From NCBI GenBank assembly GCA_903772945.1, contig CAICTM010000217.1, positions 25,986-89,985 on the forward strand: DNA of 64,000 bases, given 5' to 3'. The notes beneath the pieces were generated by a model. The model had not been told where the DNA came from, searched no databases, and was given only the letters and a program-made list of their open reading frames with translations. A program made the position numbers and the translations under genes. Below are positions 20,126-33,200 of the stretch, piece by piece (the stretch's first letter is position 1; each line of letters starts with the position of its first letter). Source of the DNA: Seminavis robusta. Its lineage: Eukaryota > Bacillariophyta > Bacillariophyceae > Naviculales > Naviculaceae.

Positions 20126-20647
20126 GCCCGTAAGAGTGATTAGTTGAAGGGGCTCCAGAGGGGAGAAGGAGGAGGGTTAAGCTAGCCTGGACAAAGGCAT
20201 CTAGTTGCACATGTTTTGAGTTGTGGTACCCGTAAAAGTGATTACTAGTTGAAGGGGCTCCAGAGGGGAGAAGGAGGAGGGTTAAGCTAGTCTGGACAAA
20301 GGCATCTAGTTGCACATGTTTTGAGTTGTGGTACCCGTAAAAGTGTACTAGTTGAAGGGGCTCCAGAGGGGAGAAGGAGGAGGGTTAAGCTAGTCTGGAC
20401 AAAGGCATCTAGTTGCACATGTTTTGAGTTGTGGTACCCGTAAAGTGATCTAGTTGAAGGGGCTCCGGAGGGGAGAAGGAGGAGGGTTAAGCTAGTCTGG
20501 ACAAAGGCATCTAGTTGCACATGTTTTGAGTTGTGGTACCCGTAAAAGTGATTACTAGTTGAAGGGGCTCCAGAGGGGAGAAGGAGGAGGGTTAAGGACA
20601 AAGGCATCTAGTTGCACATGTTTTGAGTTGTGGTACCCGTAAAAGTC
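20126..20647. repeat. Tandem minisatellite, five copies of a 102-105 bp unit
   Basis: Using GTTGAAGGGGCTCC as landmark, copies begin at 20143, 20248, 20351, 20453 and 20558 (spacings 105, 103, 102, 105). Copies are nearly identical; they differ by small indels next to the landmark (for example AGTGATTACTAGTTG, AGTGTACTAGTTG and AGTGATCTAGTTG), and the last lacks GCTAGTCTG. Because most spacings are multiples of three, the minus strand stays open and would encode a Leu-rich 34-35-residue repeat (SLTLLLLPSGAPST). The 103-bp copy breaks the frame, so I do not call a protein. Confidence 0.9.
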
Positions 20648-20748
20648 ACCAGTCAAATGCACTTCAGAGGGGATTATGTACAGATACATTTTTGTACGTA
20701 CCCTTTCGAAGTATCTTAAAACAAGGGGGGGTAGGAAAATTCGTTATC

Positions 20749-21285
20749 TTAAGGATGTCCCACGGGGTAAGGGCCAGTTTCAGTCGTGCTTCGCAAACAA
20801 CACGAGAATAGCACGACAACAACAACAAAACCTCCATTTGGAGATGCTGCCTTCAACCAATTCTTGCTCGACACCAGTGGCGAGTTTACTCAGAGTGTTA
20901 TAGTATGCCTTGTAGAGGAGGAGGAGCTCTATCAGGGTGACATAAAAGAAACATAAAATGTGTTGATCCATATACACAATCGGTGACTGAAGCTGGTATT
21001 CCGAAACCGGGGTTGTCGCGGTGACGCTGTTAACTTTGGTGATAAAGCCCTAGCACGCATTAGCCTCTTTTATGTTTCTTTTGGCATGCTCAGATGCAGT
21101 AAAGTGCACTGTACAAGATAGTATATTACATGTAATAGTCAAAACAAAGGTATTGTATGTCTATTTGGCGATGCAAGCTGGGAGCATTAGGATGATGGAG
21201 GTTTTGTTGTTGTTTTCGTGCTATTCTCGTGTTATTGCCTTTCTTAAAACCAAGGAACACAGTATCCCCCGTGGGACATCCTTAA
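20749..21285. repeat. Foldback (long inverted-repeat) element, MITE-like
   Basis: The left arm 20749-20960 and right arm 21067-21285 are reverse complements in several well-kept blocks: TTAAGGATGTCCCACGGGG at both outer ends (20749-20767 and 21267-21285), AACACGAGAATAGCACGA followed by ACAACAACAAAACCTCCAT (about 20799-20838 and 21195-21233), and AAAGAAACATAAAA near the centre (about 20945-20958 and 21068-21081). Between blocks the arms have diverged by substitutions and indels. A spacer of about 106 bp separates them. No transposase is encoded. This could be a non-autonomous DNA transposon or an inverted duplication. Confidence 0.8.
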
Positions 21286-21666
21286 AAATGGTTTGCTGCG
21301 ATTCGTGCGCTGACGTCAGTCGTAGTTCATGTAGATTTTGTACCACACGGTAGGTACGGAGCGTGTGGTATGTGTGTCCTCGCGGTGTAGGATTTGTACC
21401 ACACGCTACAGAGGTAGTATAGTACTGTATTTGCTATAGTAAACATGACAAATCGGTCGTACGACTGTAACCTTTAACCCTACCGGTAAAATGAAGCCTA
21501 ACCTGTAACCCTATAGAATGAAGACGAAAAGTGAGTGAGGACACACCACCACGTCCAGCTACCTACTAGAGTACTAGCTAGTACCTGGTTCGGTACCGCC
21601 ACCAAAACTAAAATTTGCAACAGGCCAACTCCGCAGTTGGCGACTTTGCAAGATGTCATATAGAGA
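21286..21666. other. Intergenic with a short direct/inverted repeat pair
   Basis: A near-identical 15-16 bp motif, GATTTTGTACCACACG and GATTTGTACCACACG, occurs at 21334-21349 and 21391-21405. The inverted core CGTGTGGTA lies between them at about 21362, so the set can form alternative hairpins about 270 bp upstream of the globin start. Otherwise nothing is recognised. Confidence 0.5.
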
Positions 21667-22290
21667 ATGAGCAAACAGGAACTGCAAGAACGCGCTCTCA
21701 AGGCTGGTGGCGTCAGCTATGAAGAATCCCTGCAAGCCACTCAAATGGTGCCGACCATGTTCGAACGAATGGGTCAAGTGGATGGCTGCCAAGAACTATC
21801 ACGGCTGTTTTACAATCGAGTATTCGATGATTCCGATGCAGTATGGTTTCTCAACATTTTTTCCAGCAGCACCAAAGAAGAAGCCATTGAGAATCAGTAT
21901 CTATTTTTTGCCCAAACCTTTGGAGGACCCGACCTGTACCGCCAGAAAAAGGGCAAATACACTCGATTAGTGGGACGACATGCAAATTATGGTATTGGCC
22001 ATCGCGCGGCAGATCATTGGGTGAAGCACATGAAAGCTGCCATCGAAGAACATTCTCATCTCAAGGACGACCAACAAGCCAAGGATGCACTCTATCAATA
22101 CTTCCAATACACGGCACATTACATTGTGGCTGCATCAGACTACATGAGACCTGATCAGGTACGTCCGTACATTCCGACGTTTAGATTGCTGACTGCCCTT
22201 GCCCTGGTCCAACTAAAAACTAAGCTTTGCCTATTCTATTTTCTTCAGCTAAGTGGTGGTACCGCGATTGATGCAGGCAGAATTTGGTAG
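21667..22290 (+). CDS. Group II (GlbO-type) truncated haemoglobin
   Basis: Exons 21667-22158 and 22249-22290 flank a 90-bp GTACGT...TTCAG intron. Splicing joins MRPDQ to LSGGTAIDAGRIW, giving 177 residues; the intron is a multiple of three with no stop, so the unspliced form is also open. The core carries the 2/2 globin signature of group II: ENQYLFFAQTFGGPDLY (E helix and GG turn), then GRHANYGIGHRAADHWVKHM with the proximal His and the distal-side Trp of helix G. Members bind O2 or NO and are linked to redox or NO handling; cytosolic by lack of targeting signal. The spliced C-terminus is very short. Confidence 0.88.
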   Translation: MSKQELQERALKAGGVSYEESLQATQMVPTMFERMGQVDGCQELSRLFYNRVFDDSDAVWFLNIFSSSTKEEAIENQYLFFAQTFGGPDLYRQKKGKYTRLVGRHANYGIGHRAADHWVKHMKAAIEEHSHLKDDQQAKDALYQYFQYTAHYIVAASDYMRPDQVRPYIPTFRLLTALALVQLKTKLCLFYFLQLSGGTAIDAGRIW

Positions 22291-24293
22291 AAAAGATTTA
22301 AACGCTTTGGTTGGGAGAGTTTGCATCGTCTTGGTCCATGTACCGGTATCCGGTCCTAAACTCGAACAAAAGAGAGAAAATATGCGGAAGTATCTGTAGA
22401 GTCGGAAGAGAAATGGATTGCATCGGGTTTGTGTGGTTCGTCCTACCTTGCAAGGCTTTCTTTACGGTGGTCTGACAGTGTCGTCTTTCCATGTTGTCTT
22501 CGGTTGAAACCAGCACTCAAGTAGGACTACTAGCAAGTACTGTCGGTCGTCAGTGTTTCCTGGGCTATCGAGCGAGCCCTGATACAGGTAGCGTACCATA
22601 TCTTGCACTATCGATACCGGTGCACGAAATGCAGCTTCCCGCCGGACTCTCTCCAGCCTTATTGTTGTACCGTCTGCAACTGTGTGAAACCTTTCGAACT
22701 TCTTCCGCAACAGCGCTTTTTTCGGCAGATTCAGCCGGTAATGTCAGTCTGCTACGAAAAGAGCTGTGCGACCTCTGACAGACAGTCTGGGACTCGTCTC
22801 GTGATAGTCTTCTGTCAACACTTCTGTTGAGCTGCTGAGACTCCTACCGGTATGAGTCCAAAGACAGCTCTCCGTGAAGTCGAAGTGGTGCTCACTAGTA
22901 CATGTAGAGTCACGGCGTCTGAAACATGCCTGGCTGCGGTGGTACACTACTAGCACTTTTACTAACTAGTACGGCACTGGTACAACTGCGAGGTATAACC
23001 AAATTAGCGGCAAAAAGACTGGTGCAAAAGATGGATCCTAGATCCCTCTGGGTTTGTTCAGCCAGTGTAGAAGCTACTAGTATTTGACTCCCATACTCAG
23101 CGTTCAGATAGCCGATCGAAAGCAGCATCTTCTCATGTGAGCCGGAGACGGTCTCGTTCGAAATACTTCTCAGAGTGGGACTCTATCTTCTCATTTGAAT
23201 AGTTAGTTGACTTGATTGGTTCGTATCAACCGTACCACACAGCTAGTAGTAGGCCCCAAACCCAGTTCTTGACGGTGGACTGAAAAGTCTCCATCTTGGC
23301 CTTTCACGTCTGAGTTTTAAATGTTCAAAGCTACACTAGCTACCGGTACATGGAATGAAGAATGACAGCAGAAAAGCCAAAATTCCTTTTTGTTGCTTCG
23401 ACAAGTTGCACGCAGTAAAAGCTGGCTACTACATGTATTGTATGGTCTTTGGGGCGGGCCAGGGTGGACCAACAGGGCCGGAGTAGCAAGAAAAAGGACA
23501 AATCGGGTGGACCGAAATGTGACCGAGTTGGTCACCGTCATTGAGGACATGCTGTTTGTTCTGTACATGTACATGTATGTAGCAAGTACAGTGTAGCAAG
23601 GTGCATGGCATCCATGTACATGTAGCATGTAGCTCTGGCATTATGGCGTTAGCGGGTTTCAAGTTCTTACAAAGCTCCCGCTGCTAATAGGAAAAATAAG
23701 TACTAAATACATACGTATGATTTATTTATTGTATGTTGCCTGTGGTTGAGACATGAGTTTGAAGTGGGAATTGAAGACTTGTGAAGAAGTTATGTCATAG
23801 ATCTGCCATCGCTGTTCTGGTACCGGTACCGAAATCAGGTACAGTACAAGCTTGCTAGGTACGGTACGGGTGTACCGGTAGCTGCTACGATGTGTGAGCG
23901 ACGAGCCGGTATACCGAGGAGCAGGTGTGCATGTTCTATTTGATGCTAAGTGGCTTTGGTAGAAAAGCACAGAAGGACCTACAAGTTTTGGCTAATGCCC
24001 TTGCAATGTCCATGCGACATTACGGGTTTCAAGTGTTTACTGAGGGACCTTGTGATCTTCACACACACAAAAACGAAGCACTTGGCATTTGTAGTTGTTG
24101 GTTATTGAGGTACTGTTGGTTGATCAAGTCCGAAAAGGTTGTGTTGGTTGAGCACACAATATTGTAACTTGCAAAAGCTTGTGGCAATACCAAGAAAGCA
24201 TTCGAGTGTTTGATAGCATTGCGTCAGACACCATAGTTTTACTAAACAAAGCAACAACAAGACAAAGAAAAAAAGTAGTTGAAGCGAGCAACG
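22291..24293. other. Intergenic, 2 kb
   Basis: No gene is supported. Dense short palindromes occur, especially at about 23818-23885 (GGTACCGGTACC, GTACGGTACGGGTGTACCGGTA) and 23563-23576 (GTACATGTACATGT). ORFs are short and unrecognisable. Confidence 0.5.
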
Positions 24294-27200
24294 ATGAAGA
24301 TCTTTGTTTGGTCGGTGGCAGCCACCGCGATTCTATTGCGCGTCCAAGAGACCGTGTTGGTGACGGCCGAGATCTTGAACGGCGTTGGAACGGTCGAGGA
24401 GGGATCACCAGTGATCTCAAAGGAGAACGAGGATGGATTCACCTGGGTTCGTGGCGACGTTCCTCAGTGGATGAATGATCTCGAGATGGAGGAGGACGAG
24501 AGTGACGACAAGGGTGCACGACGACTCCAAAGTGGATCCAAGACAGAGATGGGAGAGGATATCACCGAGTCTTCTTTTGTGGAGGCCATGGACAACCTTC
24601 GCGGCAACTTCTCTCATGCAATGAAGTACATTGAAGGAATCTTTGGAGTTAGCGATGAAGACGAAAGTGGAGAAGGCGAGACGAGTGCCTACCACGTAGA
24701 TGAACGCCATCGACGTGCAGCTGAGGCCAAGGCTAAGGCAGGATTGGGCGAATATCGTCAGTATGCGGCTGACATCGCTATCGAGATTGCCAAGGACAAC
24801 GTTAACTTTGAATTCGAGCACGTCTTTGTGCGCGATTGTGGTAAGAGGACTATGCACAGGTGTGTGTATGTTTCGCTTGGTCTCCAGATGTCTCATTCAT
24901 TAGTATGAAACCTTCATGTACCTTGTGATACATGTAGAATGGGGACAGATTATCACGGGCGGAGACGGAGACTGGTCCGCCATTGTGAGGCGCATGATGG
25001 GCTTCCATTCTTCCTTGCTTGCATTCATTGATGCACTCAAGGATATCGAAGATAGATTCGTCCGCATTATTCCTGAGAGTCATCACGATGATGAAACCAA
25101 AGAACAGATTTTGAATGGTGAGACTGTGTGTGTGCATGGTTGCTTTGCGTTGAGATGTGTGTTAGTTGGATCTCTAGAGGGGGTCATTGAGTTTTAATAT
25201 GCTTAGCCGGCTTATCATCGATCCAAAAAGATTCACATTTGAGCTCGCTTGGCCATGCAGAATCTTGTTCTCATATATGATATATAAGGGGGTTTAGAGT
25301 AGGGAAATTATCTACGGAAGCCAGCCGGGGCCAGGCTTAAGCAAAGAACAGTCGAAATTCAGGACTAGGTTCTGAGGGATCAGGGGCAAGAAATTGAGGA
25401 CCATTACGGGGGCAAAGGTTTGGCTTTGCGGGATCCACGGAGACATAAATGGGTAGCTTTCACAAGGGCAATTGAGATACGGGTCTGCATGAAGAACATC
25501 ATTTGAGAGTAGGAAAATTGAGTTTTGGAGGCAGTAGCAGAAGCAAGGCGTTGTAAGAGAGTCTGGCTTGGGGGCAAGCATCCATCCACTGAAACAACAA
25601 AGGGGTGGAAGGAGCGCGATTGGACTCGCCGCGTTTTATATTTGGAAATTTTGTCGCGTCTTGTTGGGTTAAAACTTTGACGGGATCTTTGTTGCGGTAA
25701 GAGGCACAGTCCAAATCAGTACACGTACGTCAATAATAGCTGTAGTACCTCGTTCAAACAAGCCGCGAATAGAAAGATCACCACGTAAGAGCTCGGGGGC
25801 TGGAGGGGGATTGAGAGGGGGGGAGGAAGGGGAGGTAAGGTAGAAATTGGGTGACCGGCAGGGATAGTAGGGGGGGGAACAGAGGAAGGGTGGTTCTGAC
25901 TGGACGCTAGAGGAACCAAAGCATTCACATGCAATAGAACACAGTTCATTGCGGATTTCATTATGGCGACGGATGATTAAGCCGCCGCGTTTGCAACCAG
26001 AGCATGTGGAACGCAAGGGACCAGTACAGCCATCACAAAGTGCTGGAAGAGCTGGGGGGGTAAGACCGAACCGGAGAAAAAGAGCATCACGCCATTCTTG
26101 AGAGAGAGGTGAGTGCGTTTGGCAATATTGGGCATGATGCAAGCCAGGAGCCAGTGCAACGACTGCGATTGAGGCGGGACTGCTCAGCCGGAGTGAGAGT
26201 GGCTTGATGGGTCTCGAAAGCCGCTTGGTAGGCGTCGTGATGGCGTTTGGTGGCGCTGATACGACCTTCTGTGAGGGCTGTGCGATGGTCTTCAATTCTG
26301 AAGGGATGACGTGGGGGCTCAATGAAGGGGTGGCAGGGTCGTGGAGAGGGCTAGGGGGGATGGGAATTAAGGGCAAGGGGGCAAGAAGGGAGCGGGTAAT
26401 TTCCGAAGTAATTTCGCGACTGGCAATGTAGCGGAGGGGGGCTTCCGTAATGGGGTTGGGGAGAGAAAGGCCGGCAAACTTGTTTGGGAGGGAAGTGAGA
26501 GCTCGGGGGGCAGTTCGCTTGAATGAAGGTTCCATAGAGCGGGGAGAAGCTCAAAATCCAGAGCATTTTCCAAGGGAAGCCAAGAGTCCGAGGGGACACG
26601 ACAGACACGTTGCACAAATTGCCATTCCATTTGGAGAGACTTTTGGCAGGCAATATAAGCCGACTGGGGGTAGAACTGAGCCACTTCACAAAGAGATTGA
26701 ATGCAGGCCGTCCAAGTTGTGATTTTGGAATCAACCCAGGAGGAAAGGCTTCAGGTTCGCCGATATGACACCGAGAAATCTGGCACCATTGGGACTTTGA
26801 GTTGAGAGCCGCGGGTACGCGTAAACTGAGTGGTGGCTGTGTGAAAATTGGCACTGTGAGTAATAATTTTGCATTTATTGCGCTGAACAAAGTAGCCGAA
26901 TGGTTTGCCTAGCCGAATAAGAGGTCTAGAAGCAATTGTAAATCAGTAAATTTGCCGGCAGCATTGGCATCATCGGCATACCAGAGATGCAGAAGGTGAG
27001 GGAACTCATGGTGAAGCCGTTTAATGAGAGGAACTAAGGCTAAACCGTAGCAGTACATGCTAAAGGATCACCTTGCACGACTCCAACAGCGCTGAGGATA
27101 ATGTGAGCTGTTCCAGCGGTGGAGTCGTGAAAAATAACAAGGGACCAATGTTTGTAACTGTTGAAGGTAAAGCGGGCGCCTTCGGGCCAAAGATGGCGAA

Positions 27201-30200
27201 CTGTGTAAAGCATGGCAGTTCGATTCAATTCGTTGAAGGCATTAGAGGCATCTATAATAAGGAAGCCGAAATCAGAGTCGAGACTGTCAGATGAGCCAAG
27301 GTGATGATCCCAAACATGATTTGCCGTGTGGACGGCACCTTCAATGCCTGCTTTCAAACCAACGGAAAGCTGCAGCCGCAGCGGGGCCAGCAACAGCGAG
27401 GACACATTTGGCAATGTAGCGTCGTTCAATGTTACCAATACCTATGGGGCGTACACCGGGAAATTTATCGAGAGCCATGCCGCGATTGGCATTGAGAGCG
27501 CGGATGGCGGCCCAAGGAACCAAGTTGTTGGCTTGCCATTGAGCAAAGAGACCAAACGCAGCTCGAAGTTGGGTACTAGCTCGTCGATAGCGAAGGAGCC
27601 AATTTTTGAGAGTTGGACCATCGGTGCCGCCTAGGCCACAAGCACCGGATAGTTTGCCAGCAACCTGTTCAGTAATTTCAGGGGTAATTTGAAGATCTAC
27701 AAAGGCTGGTGGGGGAGCATCGAATTTGGGAAGCTGGGCTAAATTAATGGGGGTTGGAGAGGGATGCTTGGATTTGAGAATGTCCAAGACAGACCGCATC
27801 GTTTCCCTTGCCGTCATCAGTGTGAGCTGTGGGGAGCAGCACGCCGAATTGTTCACGTGCAGTGATAAAGCGGACAGCTCGGCGCACCTCACCTTGAAGC
27901 ATGAGATGCTGAAAGCGGCGGGCTCGTTGTTCTCGTGTGCTGGAGCCACGGCGATCGGAGAGGAAAGACTCCATGGCTTTGTGACATTCGGTAACAAGTG
28001 ATTCATAAAGACCACTGTCCCATTGATCAAGACGCCGAGTCAGCAGTGGTTTGATGTCGCGGTTCCGGCGAACATGAGGGACCTTTTGAAGAATGACCAT
28101 GGTAAAAATCAGGGGCTTTTCCCAGTTGTGACGTCGGTAGACGACACCTTCGATAAGATCAGCATAGGTTCCTCATGAGATTGCTCTCTTCTCAAAAATG
28201 GTACCAAGGCGAGCTCGTTGTGACGAAGCAGGTAAGATCATTTCCGATGTCATTTGAGGATGCATCGTCCCTTCGCGACATCAAAAAAAGGTTCATTACT
28301 AACCCAAGTCGGGTTGGTTTTTCGCATATCTCCATCACAGGTTCTCTCTTTGATTTGCTCCAAGCAAGGCGAGGCAGAGACAACTTGGGATGACATTTTT
28401 GGTCGAGTAAGTACTGGTACTGGTATCACCAGCCACGCGGTTCCAGTTGCATGTCACTGAAACTAGTTTGCTCAACAACTTCACTGTGATCTGCCGAACA
28501 GGAAAATCCCGCTACGATATCCGCGTGGAAGTACGTCTATGATGCAGAACATGTCATGGACAACCTCGAAGATTCAACGGGGAAGGTAAAGAAGTTTGCC
28601 AGGAGCTTTAGTTTCAAATGGGGAGAAAAGCTGGCCGTACCGATCGAAAAGTTTGCGGGCAAAGTTGAACAGAAGATCAAGGACCAGAGACTTGCCTTGG
28701 AGAAAAAGTGCAAGGGCGCAGGAGTCACAATGGAAAAGGCCGAGGAGATTGTGGACCTCATTTTGCTCATGCGAGAAAAGACCATTCCACTCATATACAT
28801 ACTTTCCAATCTTGCAAACGGAGTCTGCACGGCGGGTCAGGCAATGAATGACCTTAACAATGCTTTGGATCCACCAAAGGGAGGTAATGAGTTGCCCAGT
28901 GGTTTTAAAGCGGAGTTTTGCAAGCCAAATGTGGTGAGGGCTGCCTTTGATAAGTTCATGCCAACAGCCCAAAAAACATTGGACGACTTTGGTTTGATGA
29001 TCAAGGCTTGCTACGATCTGGAGCAGACCATGACGAGACACATTGAAAGCCTACACCCCTACACAGATTGGTTTGTTGATATTGACTATTCCAACCTTGG
29101 CTTTCCTCTGTGTCGGTATGTATCAGATGAGACGATTGCACATGGATGTGCAAAGCGACTCAAGTCTCTCACTTCGTTCCCCATTTATAACACCACAGAT
29201 ATGTCCACTGGTCGACAGCCTACATCAAGGCCGACGATCGAGGAGGCCCAATTCGTCGCCAACTTTAACCAATGCTCGGGCAACAAGTTTCCAATCGTCA
29301 TCAATGCCTGGTACCAATGGCAAGACTGTGCTGTTGATCTCACAGGTAGACAATGCGTAGATTGCTTCATTTGCCCATCAACCGGTTAGAATGATCTCAC
29401 TGGGAATCTCAAATCTCTTGATCGCAGGTCAACTCCGATTCCCTTGTTCTATTGACGGGGATGAGGATAGAAGTACGTGCCAGAACAATTTTTACAAAAT
29501 CAAGCAGTGCAGTGGTGCCAAACTTGCCAGTTTCAGTACCGAAATGACAGCAGAACCAGGACGGTTCCAAGCTAGCTATATCTGCGTTTCTCTAACAGAA
29601 TGGGAGAACATGGACTTGCTTTCTACAACGACCCATGAAGCCAATCGGAATCGGGTTTTGGGTACATGTGAGCACTGTCATGGAGTAAACTGGCACCAGC
29701 ATTCTTCCACTTCTTCCACATCGACGAAAGGCAAAATATCTTGTTGGGAATCGAGTTCTCCAGCAGGTATGGTCTGCTGTCTATCGTTCCACTTTGCAAG
29801 ATCCACTCCATTCGTAGAAGACGCGGAAGACCCAATGGCAATGCATTTTGGCTTTCATGGCGGTTGTATCTGACAACGTTTGTTTTCTTCATCGTTGCCT
29901 GAACAGGAAGCTGCATTTGGGGCAAGCATCAGCTCTGGTACAGTTGGAATGGAGACATAAATCATCCAGAATGGTGGTGGAACGAAATCACTTCAGGTAC
30001 CATTGGACCAGGTTGGTGGTACGTTTGTGTACTCGAGTATCAACAAGGGAATGCCCCTCTTGTATTTTCGTGGCAGCAACGCTCATCAGGCAATGTTTCT
30101 GTTCTATTGCAGCGATATCAAAGTGAACTCTGAGCAGTCGGGCTGGCTCTGGTCACCGGGACACGAGGAATATTGGGTAAGCTCGTTACATGATCAGCCA

Positions 30201-33200
30201 CCATCTTGGTTTCTTGCTCTTTCCATCTAACGTATCTCCTGCAGAAATATTCCCACAAGTCGTGGTGGGATAATGATGAAATATATTCGTTTGAAATCCA
30301 TGATTGGTGTGGGTAAGTGTTCTCATGAAGCATTTGACTGGATTCGTGCACACAGATCTGATGCGCTCAACTATCTTTCGCTCCCGACCTCTCGCAATGA
30401 CGTAACCAAAGTCCCGGGACCGGTCAATACTCAATCGACGACACGCATCGCAGCAGTGGCTTTCCTGAATGCAACTTTGGAAGAAAAGTCTATATCGAGC
30501 ACGTCGACGATAGCAAGACAGACCCCTGCTATCAATTCACTACGAAGGACGGTATCGACTTGGGAAAATTTCATGATGGGGGGTATACCTACACGAGGGA
30601 GTACTCATGGTACCAGAAGTTCCTAACGTACTGTGCCATGAAGGCCGAAACAAACCCATTGCAGGAGTTCAAGTATGCCTCTCCTGAAGCCCATGCCGAG
30701 TATGAAGCTGCCAGGACCGACGGATACAACCAATGGAAGGGGAAGAAAGCCACACTTGAGACCAGTTGCCGAGAGCAATGGCGAACATGCAAAGACAGTC
30801 CACACAAAAAATGTGATCTGTCGGATTGCTTGGTAAATGGAATGAGATGGGCATGTGTAGCGCCCCCGCCTGCAGACACAGAGTCCGTTGCCTACCTGTG
30901 GTCAACAACGAAACGTGATCAAAATACTCCAGCGAAGGGTTATCATTCTGGGAATCAGATGTTTTGCACTGCCCCTCGTGGAGTCGTTCTCCGACAGGTA
31001 AGGTAAGGGAAGTGTCTGTCCCATCATGTGAGCATGTAGCTCACTGATCGTTTTCCTGCATCCCAGGCTCACGTGGGCAAGGGTTTGGCACTCTTTGATG
31101 TACTGAAAGCTGCCAAGAAACTGCTGCCAGGGGACATCCTGACAAAAGCTCACCAGACGTCGCCACGGATCTCCTTTGATTCCTTGGTAAACAATCAGGT
31201 TTTGCCCTCCGCTGCTGTCCCAAGCGTTGAAGCAGTGAGACTCATTTGGACATGCGCGTGCCCGATTGGCCATGCACCCGACTTCACTAAAGCAAGGTAC
31301 TCACGGGAGTACAGAGGCACCGTTTCAACTACAAGAAGCGGCAAAACGTGCTTAGATTGGGACACTCCTGGACTAAACGTAAACCCCACAAACAATCCTA
31401 AGGCGGGATTGGGTGAGTTTCATGACGGATGCGAAACCGCGTTGCTCTTCGAAGTCAAATGTTATCTGATGCCTTCCGTGTCTATCATTTCGTCATGCTT
31501 TGCGGCAGAGCGCAATTACTGCAGAAATCCCGACCTTGAGATGGGTGGTCCTTGGTGCTATGTGCCAGGTGCTTCCTGGGAGTACTGGTAAGCTGTCATG
31601 ATGTGATCGAGCATGAAGAATCGTGGCAGTGATCAGCGATGTGCCACAACTCAACATTCTGGTCGACTTTTGGCGTTATTTGTAACCTTGTCTTTTCATT
31701 GAAAGTGATGTGAACTGGGACCCGCTTCAGCATTCATACCGCGGAACCGTCTCGAAGACAAGAAGTGGCAAGAGGTGCAGAAACTGGATGGACTCCATAG
31801 ACCCAACTGTTGAAAAGTATCATCACTACTATTCTGATTTAGGTTTGGGCAACCACAACTACTGTAGGAACCATGACAAGGAACCTGGGGGTGCTTGGTG
31901 CTACAAAGAGGAAGGTGGTTGGGAGTATTGGTACGTTTCAGGAAGGCCGATTTCATCATGGATGTTGCCTCTATCTCTGCGTTCTCACATTTCACCGGAA
32001 GCGACGTGACGTACCCCGAATGTTCACGTTGCAAACCTGGCACCTTCAGAGGCCGCATGGATGAAGAATCATGTCTACTTTGCAAACCAGGTACTTATTC
32101 AAGGGACGGGGCAACGTCGTGCACAGCGTGTCCAAAGAATCACTATTCTCCTGCCGAAGGAATGGGACGGTGTCTTGTGTGCCCCCAAGGAAAGATTGGA
32201 AAGTTACCAGGACAAAAAAGCATCGATTCTTGTAAGCCTTGCAAGGCGCATGAAATTGCTGACACTCTTGCCGGGGAGTGCGTTCCATGCCCCCATAATA
32301 CCTACCCAGACGGAGGGCGATGCAGGCCATGCCGTGCTGGCTATTACAGGCACCGAAATGAAGAATCACAATGCAAACCTGTCCCCGCAGGACATGAGGC
32401 AGTCATTCTTCCGCAAGGAGATAGTGGCAATGTTCAGCATGGCTACAGAGGTACCAAAAACGTAACCAAGAGTGGGTTGCCCTGCAAAGATTGGCGGGAT
32501 CATCATTTCAACAACCCCAAGACGAGACCCTTTGACGGTAAGCGAAGCCTGAACGCATGTGTTCACCAGAAACCATGATTTTGCCTTCATTGACTGCCCT
32601 GCTCAATTGATTCCATCCTGCTTTTCTGCTTCTGCCCCCCTTCGTCGCTGATCAACCTGGCTACCCTTGTTAGGGCTAAGTAAGTGGGCGAGCTCAACAA
32701 TGGAAGCGCCTTTTGTCAGCGTTGTCGTCTTGTTTCTGTGGTTGTTTCGTGGGTACTCACTGACTACTTCTTTTGATTGTGGCTCTCTGACTAATGTCTC
32801 GCTCTAATGCTCTCGAAACACGAAGGCGACGGTGCCTACTGTAGGAACCCCAGTGGCAACGAACCTCGTGAGTATGACCACCCCGCGTCTGGAAAAGCTG
32901 CGCCCTTCGCCACAACAGTGACGCTCACCACTCAATGCATCTGTTTGCAGGTGCTTGGTGCTACGTGAACCGTGCTCCACCGTTGCACTGGGAGGATTGC
33001 GCTGTGCGGTGGGCAGAGCCCCAAGGTATGTATAGGAACCCGTTCTTAACTGGAAAAGCAAGGGGTTTGTCTAACCCCGAAGGATACCCAAACGTCGTCG
33101 TGCTCGTGTACTTTCCAGGTACAATTAAAAAATGCAAAGCAGGGACCTACCGTCCAGCTGGCAGTGTCAGGTGCATTCCGGTTCCCACTGGCTTCTATCA

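Noticed and set aside
19893-20607. Minus-strand repetitive Leu-rich proteins
   Set aside because: Created by the 102-105 bp minisatellite; the frame breaks at the 103-bp copy, and there is no start context.
26204-26722. Plus ORFs inside the retroelement
   Set aside because: Antisense of the decayed RT C-terminal region; low complexity Gly/Arg.
29623-29925. Minus ORF of 100 residues within the kringle gene
   Set aside because: Overlaps exons 6-8 of the forward gene, which have phase-consistent splice sites.
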